A DNA stretch of 42,945 bases from an uncultured Paraburkholderia sp. (GTDB taxonomy: Bacteria; Pseudomonadota; Gammaproteobacteria; Burkholderiales; Burkholderiaceae). Position numbers and translations under genes: made by a program. The notes below the pieces were generated by a model, which was given only the letters and a program-made list of their open reading frames with translations, was not told where the DNA came from and searched no databases. Positions 39,541 through 42,945 of the stretch are shown here, in pieces; position 1 is the first letter of the stretch; the number at the start of each line of letters is the position of its first letter. The stretch lies in the NCBI GenBank assembly GCA_940747215.1, contig CALNWS010000038.1, positions 1-42,945 on the forward strand. The letters run 5' to 3'.

Positions 39541-39762
39541 AGAATTTGACAACCGCCTTAGCGACCATTGCAGCATCCGCCGATCATTCGGCGACATTTC
39601 GCAAACTGCTTTCAATTCAACCAATAATAGCTTTCAATTAGCGCAATGAAATTAAAATGAAAATCAATCGTAAATGAAGAGAACACGGAAGCAAACCGAC
39701 AAGAGCAAACGAAAAAAATAAAGGTAGCAAATTCTCTTTCTTAAATTTCAATACATATTAAA
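39541..39762. other. AT-rich gene-free stretch
   Basis: This is strongly AT-rich against the GC-rich background, particularly 39600-39760 (AATTAGCGCAATGAAATTAA and similar). No gene or RNA is recognised. It borders the cut 5' end of a LysR remnant. Confidence 0.5.
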
Positions 39763-40194
39763 GTGGAAATACCGCTCCAGCCCGGGGATCTGAGCGAGCA
39801 CACGCTCTGGCATTCGCCTCTGCGCGCAGGACGACAAATGGAATTTTGTCACGCCGGCCGGCCGCGAATCGCGCATCGCGCTCGACGCAGCGCTGTCCGT
39901 CAACAATGCACTCATTATGCGGCACTTGCCGGCATGGGCATCGCCGTGCTGCCTGAAAATCACGTCATGGCCGATCTGCGCGACGGTGCGCTCGGGCAGT
40001 GCTGCCGGACTATCAGATCACGAAACGCCGAGAAGGAGTTGTCCATCGTCTACGCGGACCGGCGTCGGCTGCCGACAAAAACGCGATCGTTTGTCGATTT
40101 TTCGGTCAACTGGTTTCGCGCCAATGCGAATCATCTGACGAGCGCTCAGCCGGTATATACTGGCACGCGGCCTAGCCGCCGGTTCCGTGATTGA
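39763..40194 (+). pseudogene. LysR-family regulator, C-terminal fragment with frameshifts
   Basis: Only the ligand-binding half remains, starting near PLQPGDLSEHTLWHS. It shifts frame to CAQDDKWNFVTPAGRESRIALDAALSVNNALIMRHL, back to ALAGMGIAVLPENHVMADLRDGAL (the G-GIAxLP signature of LysR domains), and on to ELSIVYADRRRLPTKTRSFVDFSVNWFRANANHL near 40137, with an open tail to 40194. The helix-turn-helix half is gone. At least three frameshifts (near 39830, 39925 and 40005) are needed. Confidence 0.82.
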
Positions 40195-40379
40195 CTCATG
40201 CGAATCACGTCGCATTCATTGTACCCAAAATGAGGACAAGGCCGCGCAGCGGCTCCGTCATACTTTCCTATCCATTCGTGCCGGCGATGTGCATGTCAGC
40301 GGCCGAAGCATCGGACAGAAAATCCAGGAAGGAGACGAGCATGACCCGCGGTTTCAAACCTTATCCGGTCGCGCATGCC

Positions 40380-41240
40380 CGTGAGTTCCGTTCGCACACA
40401 CCGCCGACATGAGGAGCTGACCGAGCACGCGGCCCGCTTCGTCGCGGTTCTTGCAGACCACGCTCAGCGCGCCGACGCGCTCGCCGTACAGCGAAAAATT
40501 CTTCGAGAACGAATTGGCGACGATCAGCGGAATGTCCGTTTCGGCGAGCATACGCACGCAGGCCGCGTCTTCTTCGAGACCTGCGCCGAAACCCTGATAC
40601 GCCATGTCGACGAACGCAATCAGCTTGCGGCGCTGCAAAACCGGCACGAGTTCGGCCCATTGCCCGGGCTCAGACGACGCCCGTCGGGTTATGACAGCAG
40701 GCGTGCAGCAGCACGATGCTTTTTCCGGCAGCGTGTCGATCGTGGCGAGCATGTCGGCGAAACGCAGGCCGCCGGTCTGCTCGTCGTAGTCGTAATACGG
40801 GTACGTGTTGACCGTCAGCCCCGCGTTTTCGAACACCACTCGATGGTTCTCCCAGCTCGGATCACTGATCCACATTTGCGAACCGGGAAAATAGCGCTTC
40901 AGAAAATCGGTGCCCACTTTCAGCGCCCCCGAGCCGCCAACGGTCTGCAATGTTGCGATGCGGCCTTCCGCTCGCGCGGCGCTGTCCGCGCCGAACACGA
41001 GCGCCTGCGCGGCGTCGCGGTACAGCGGCAAACCCGCCATCGGCAGATACGAACGCGGACCGATCGAATCGAGCAGCGCGGTTTCCGCGCGGCGCATGGC
41101 ATCCATGACGGGCAGCTTGCTGGCGTCGTCGAAATAGATGCCGATGCTCAGGTTGACCTTGTTGGGACGCGGATCGACCTGGAAACTTCGTTCAGGCTCA
41201 GGATCGGGTCGCCGGGGTAGGCGGGAATATGGTCGAACAT
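40380..41240 (-). pseudogene. tyrB: Aromatic amino acid aminotransferase, frameshifted and 3'-truncated
   Basis: The ATG at 41240 starts MFDHIPAYPGDPILSLNE. A frameshift near 41195 leads to the long frame FQVDPRPNKVNLSIGIYFDD, IGPRSYLPMAGLPLYRDAAQAL, QTVGGSGALKVGTDFLKRYFP, WISDPSWENHRVVFENAGL, then a scrambled CCCTPAVITRRASSEPGQW where LLHACCHNPTGVD-like residues belong (two compensating indels). FVDMAYQGFGAGLEED and the PLP-lysine block NSFSKNFSLYGERVGAL follow. Near 40390 the sequence departs from the family, losing about 100 C-terminal residues with the substrate arginine. The family interconverts aromatic amino acids and 2-oxo acids. Confidence 0.9.
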
Positions 41241-41313
41241 GGCAATTCCTTGAATGAAACACTGAATGTGGCGTTTGAACTGCACGGCGCGGATTATCAC
41301 GAGCCAATACAAT

Positions 41314-41343
41314 AGTACACAAGTCTAAGTACACAAGTCTAAG
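41314..41343. repeat. Tandem 14-bp repeat in an intergenic promoter region
   Basis: AGTACACAAGTCTA occurs twice head-to-tail (41314-41327, 41328-41341) followed by AG. It lies between the divergent aminotransferase and LysR remnants, a natural place for a regulator site, but it is not palindromic. Simple duplication is equally likely. Confidence 0.85.
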
Positions 41344-41448
41344 CGCGTTTGACGGCGTGCGTCGATTGGAAGAAATCTCGATCATCCGGGCGTGCCGCAC
41401 AATCAACCGATTTTTCACGATTCGTAAGTTTTTCTTTAGAATCGATGC

Positions 41449-42345
41449 ATGCCACTCACACGCGTAACCATCCGCCAGTTCGAAGCCTTTCTCGCGATCG
41501 TCGATCTGCACAGCATCGGTGCGGCGGCGGAACGGCTCGGGCTCACGTCGTCCGCCGTCAGCCAGTTGCTCGGCGAACTCGAAACGGAGCTCGGCTTCCG
41601 GCTCTTCGACCGCACCACGCGACGCGTGGATCTGTCGAGCGCGGGTCAGGACTTCCTCGCGTCGGCGGAATCGGTATTGCGCCACGTGCGCACCGCCGCG
41701 CAGTCCGCCGACGACATCCGCAACCGTGCCGCCGGCATCGTGCGGGTCGGCGCGCCGCTCGTGATCGCGGCAACCGCCCTGCCCGCCGCCATCGCCGACT
41801 ACGCGCGCGACAAGCCGAAAGTGGTCGTGCGTATTTGCGATACGGTGGTCGAGCAACTGGTGGAGCGCGTGGAAAGCGGTGACGTGGACCTCGCTATCGG
41901 CCCAAACCGGCAAAGCGGCACGCGCGTGCGCTGCGATCCGGCGTTCACGAGCCCGTGGGTGATGTGGTGCGCGGCCACCCATCCGCTCGCAGGCCACCGC
42001 CGTGTGCAATGGCAGCATCTGCGCGACGGGCCGCGATCACGAACGGGCGGTCGAACAGATGCTCGCGAATCTGCCGGTCGAGGCGCGCATCATTCCGGTG
42101 GACGTGGTGGACAACGTCACCACCGCGTTCGGCGTCGCCGCGCACGGCCTCGCGGTCACGCTCGCGCCCGCTTACGTGGCGCCGCTCGCGCGGACCTTTG
42201 GGCTGGTTATGAAACGCATCGTCGATCCGGAAACCATTCGCGACGTGTGCGTCTATCGTTCGACGGAGCGCGCGCTGTCGCCGCCCACGGACGACTTCGC
42301 GGAATTCGTCGTTCCGTGGTTAAAGCGCTGGGATAGGGAAACGCA
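41449..42345 (+). pseudogene. LysR-family regulator with a small deletion frameshift
   Basis: The first 190 residues are in one frame: MPLTRVTIRQFEAFLAIVDLHSIGAAAERLGLTSSAVSQLLGELETELG as the winged helix, RAAGIVRVGAPLVIAATALP, then VVEQLVERVESGDVDLAIGPN and SPWVMWCAATHPLAGH. A small deletion near 42030 shifts the frame; the rest continues GRDHERAVEQMLANLPVEARIIPVDVVDNVTTAFGVAAHGLAVTLAPAYVAPL and FAEFVVPWLKRWDRE. The native stop is not evident because the 3' end merges with a truncated LuxR gene from the other strand. It is divergent from the aminotransferase remnant, its possible former target. Confidence 0.87.
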
Positions 42346-42349
42346 GGCC

Positions 42350-42860
42350 GAGCCGCGCATAAGCGCGCTTCTGGTACGTAACCACGCTCGCGGGCTTCAC
42401 GCCCATCTGCATGGCGATTTCAGCAGCGCTCGCACCTTCCAGCGTGCCGCGCACCACGTCGAGTTCGCGTGGCGTGAGCGTGGGGCAAAGGCGCCTCACG
42501 CGTGCGAGCATCGCGGCCGCCGGACCCTGCTGATGCTGGCCGTTCAGCGCGTAATGCCCTTTGGCCGCATACGCAAACAGGTCGCGAAACTCTCCACGCG
42601 CTCCAGTTCGCCCGGCTGGAACGTGCCGTACGCGCTGTCGCGATACAGATTGATGGACAGCCACACGCTTTCCATCGGTTGCACGAGCAACGACAGACGA
42701 TCCGACACGTTCGGCTGCGCATAGCACATCGCCCGATACGCCTCGTTTTCGATTTCGGCGCTTTGCTGCTAATGCAGCATGAGCGCGTCGGCCGTACGCC
42801 GTGCGGACGGCGCGCCGCCGATTGCGGATTTCGGTGATGGTGATCAGGCCGTTTTGGCGA
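42350..42860 (-). pseudogene. LuxR-family regulator, both ends damaged
   Basis: From the C-terminal side the DNA-binding domain is clear: CPTLTPRELDVVRGTLEGASAAEIAMQMGVKPASVVTYQKRAYARLG, the LuxR helix-turn-helix, cut off before its last helix. Upstream in a shifted frame are YAQPNVSDRLSLLVQPMESVWLSINLYRDSAYGTFQPGELERVE, a sensory domain. One frameshift lies near 42560, and a TAG near 42770 separates NEAYRAM from LITITEIRNRRRAVRTAYGRRAHA further upstream. Its 3' end abuts the LysR remnant. The signal sensed is unknown. Confidence 0.8.
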
Positions 42861-42945
42861 CCGTGATCAGTTTGGAAGGTGGCGTTGCGCGGGCAATGGA
42901 TTATATGGTGAAGGTGATCATGATCAGGATGCGGAGGACTGCTTG

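Overview
The window reads as a Burkholderiaceae chromosome, most likely Paraburkholderia/Caballeronia-like. The evidence is high GC with strong G/C third-position bias, the proteobacterial order leuS-lptE-holA-proA-hemJ, a Burkholderia-type porin, and hut and cob clusters whose proteins read like those of that group. The defining property is decay. About 24 genes are recognisable only as remnants with frameshifts, nonsense codons, internal deletions or missing ends, beside about 17 intact reading frames. Decay this heavy, with clean housekeeping genes, fits a recently host-restricted lineage such as the leaf-nodule Burkholderia symbionts. That placement is inference, not something the sequence proves.

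Layout. 1-140: a scrap of an IS66-type transposase. 335-6740 (minus): an intact housekeeping run, leuS, lptE, holA, proA, hemJ. 6787-10290: the remains of a histidine-utilisation (hut) locus, with hutU and hutH wrecked but the repressor hutC open and HutC-type operator palindromes still visible. 10325-18492: an intact LysR regulator and an intact secreted-type protein set among broken genes (SDR oxidoreductase, NCS1 permease, epoxide hydrolase, cidA/lrgB, porin). 19040-19855: intact surE. 19881-27772: a graveyard holding a DUF4148-type protein, a large secreted glycoside hydrolase with a PA14 domain, and an acyltransferase, aldehyde dehydrogenase, carbonic anhydrase, phospholipase D, LysR regulator and agmatinase. 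27769-36804: an intact two-armed cobalamin (corrin ring) cluster. 36845-42945: more remnants (alpha/beta hydrolase, DUF445, AI-2E-type transporter, LysR twice, aromatic aminotransferase, LuxR), a (CATTCAG)9 satellite and an 81-bp inverted-repeat element.

How the genes work together. The cob genes form two divergent operons. To the right, behind a cobalamin riboswitch, lie cobG, cobH, cobI and a cbiG-cobJ fusion. To the left lie cobL, cbiD, cobK and cobM. They cover nearly all methylations and rearrangements between precorrin-2 and the hydrogenobyrinate level; cobA, cobalt insertion and the lower-ligand steps are not in this window. Nine kilobases of uninterrupted, translationally coupled B12 genes inside rotting DNA is the strongest sign of selection here. 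The leuS-hemJ block carries translation, outer-membrane assembly, replication, proline and haem functions that cannot easily be lost.

No tRNA, rRNA or CRISPR array was recognised. No clearly new multi-gene system was found. The most interesting items are the preserved B12 island with low-complexity expansions in two of its enzymes, the orphaned hutC regulator, the deletion junctions, and the short repeats.
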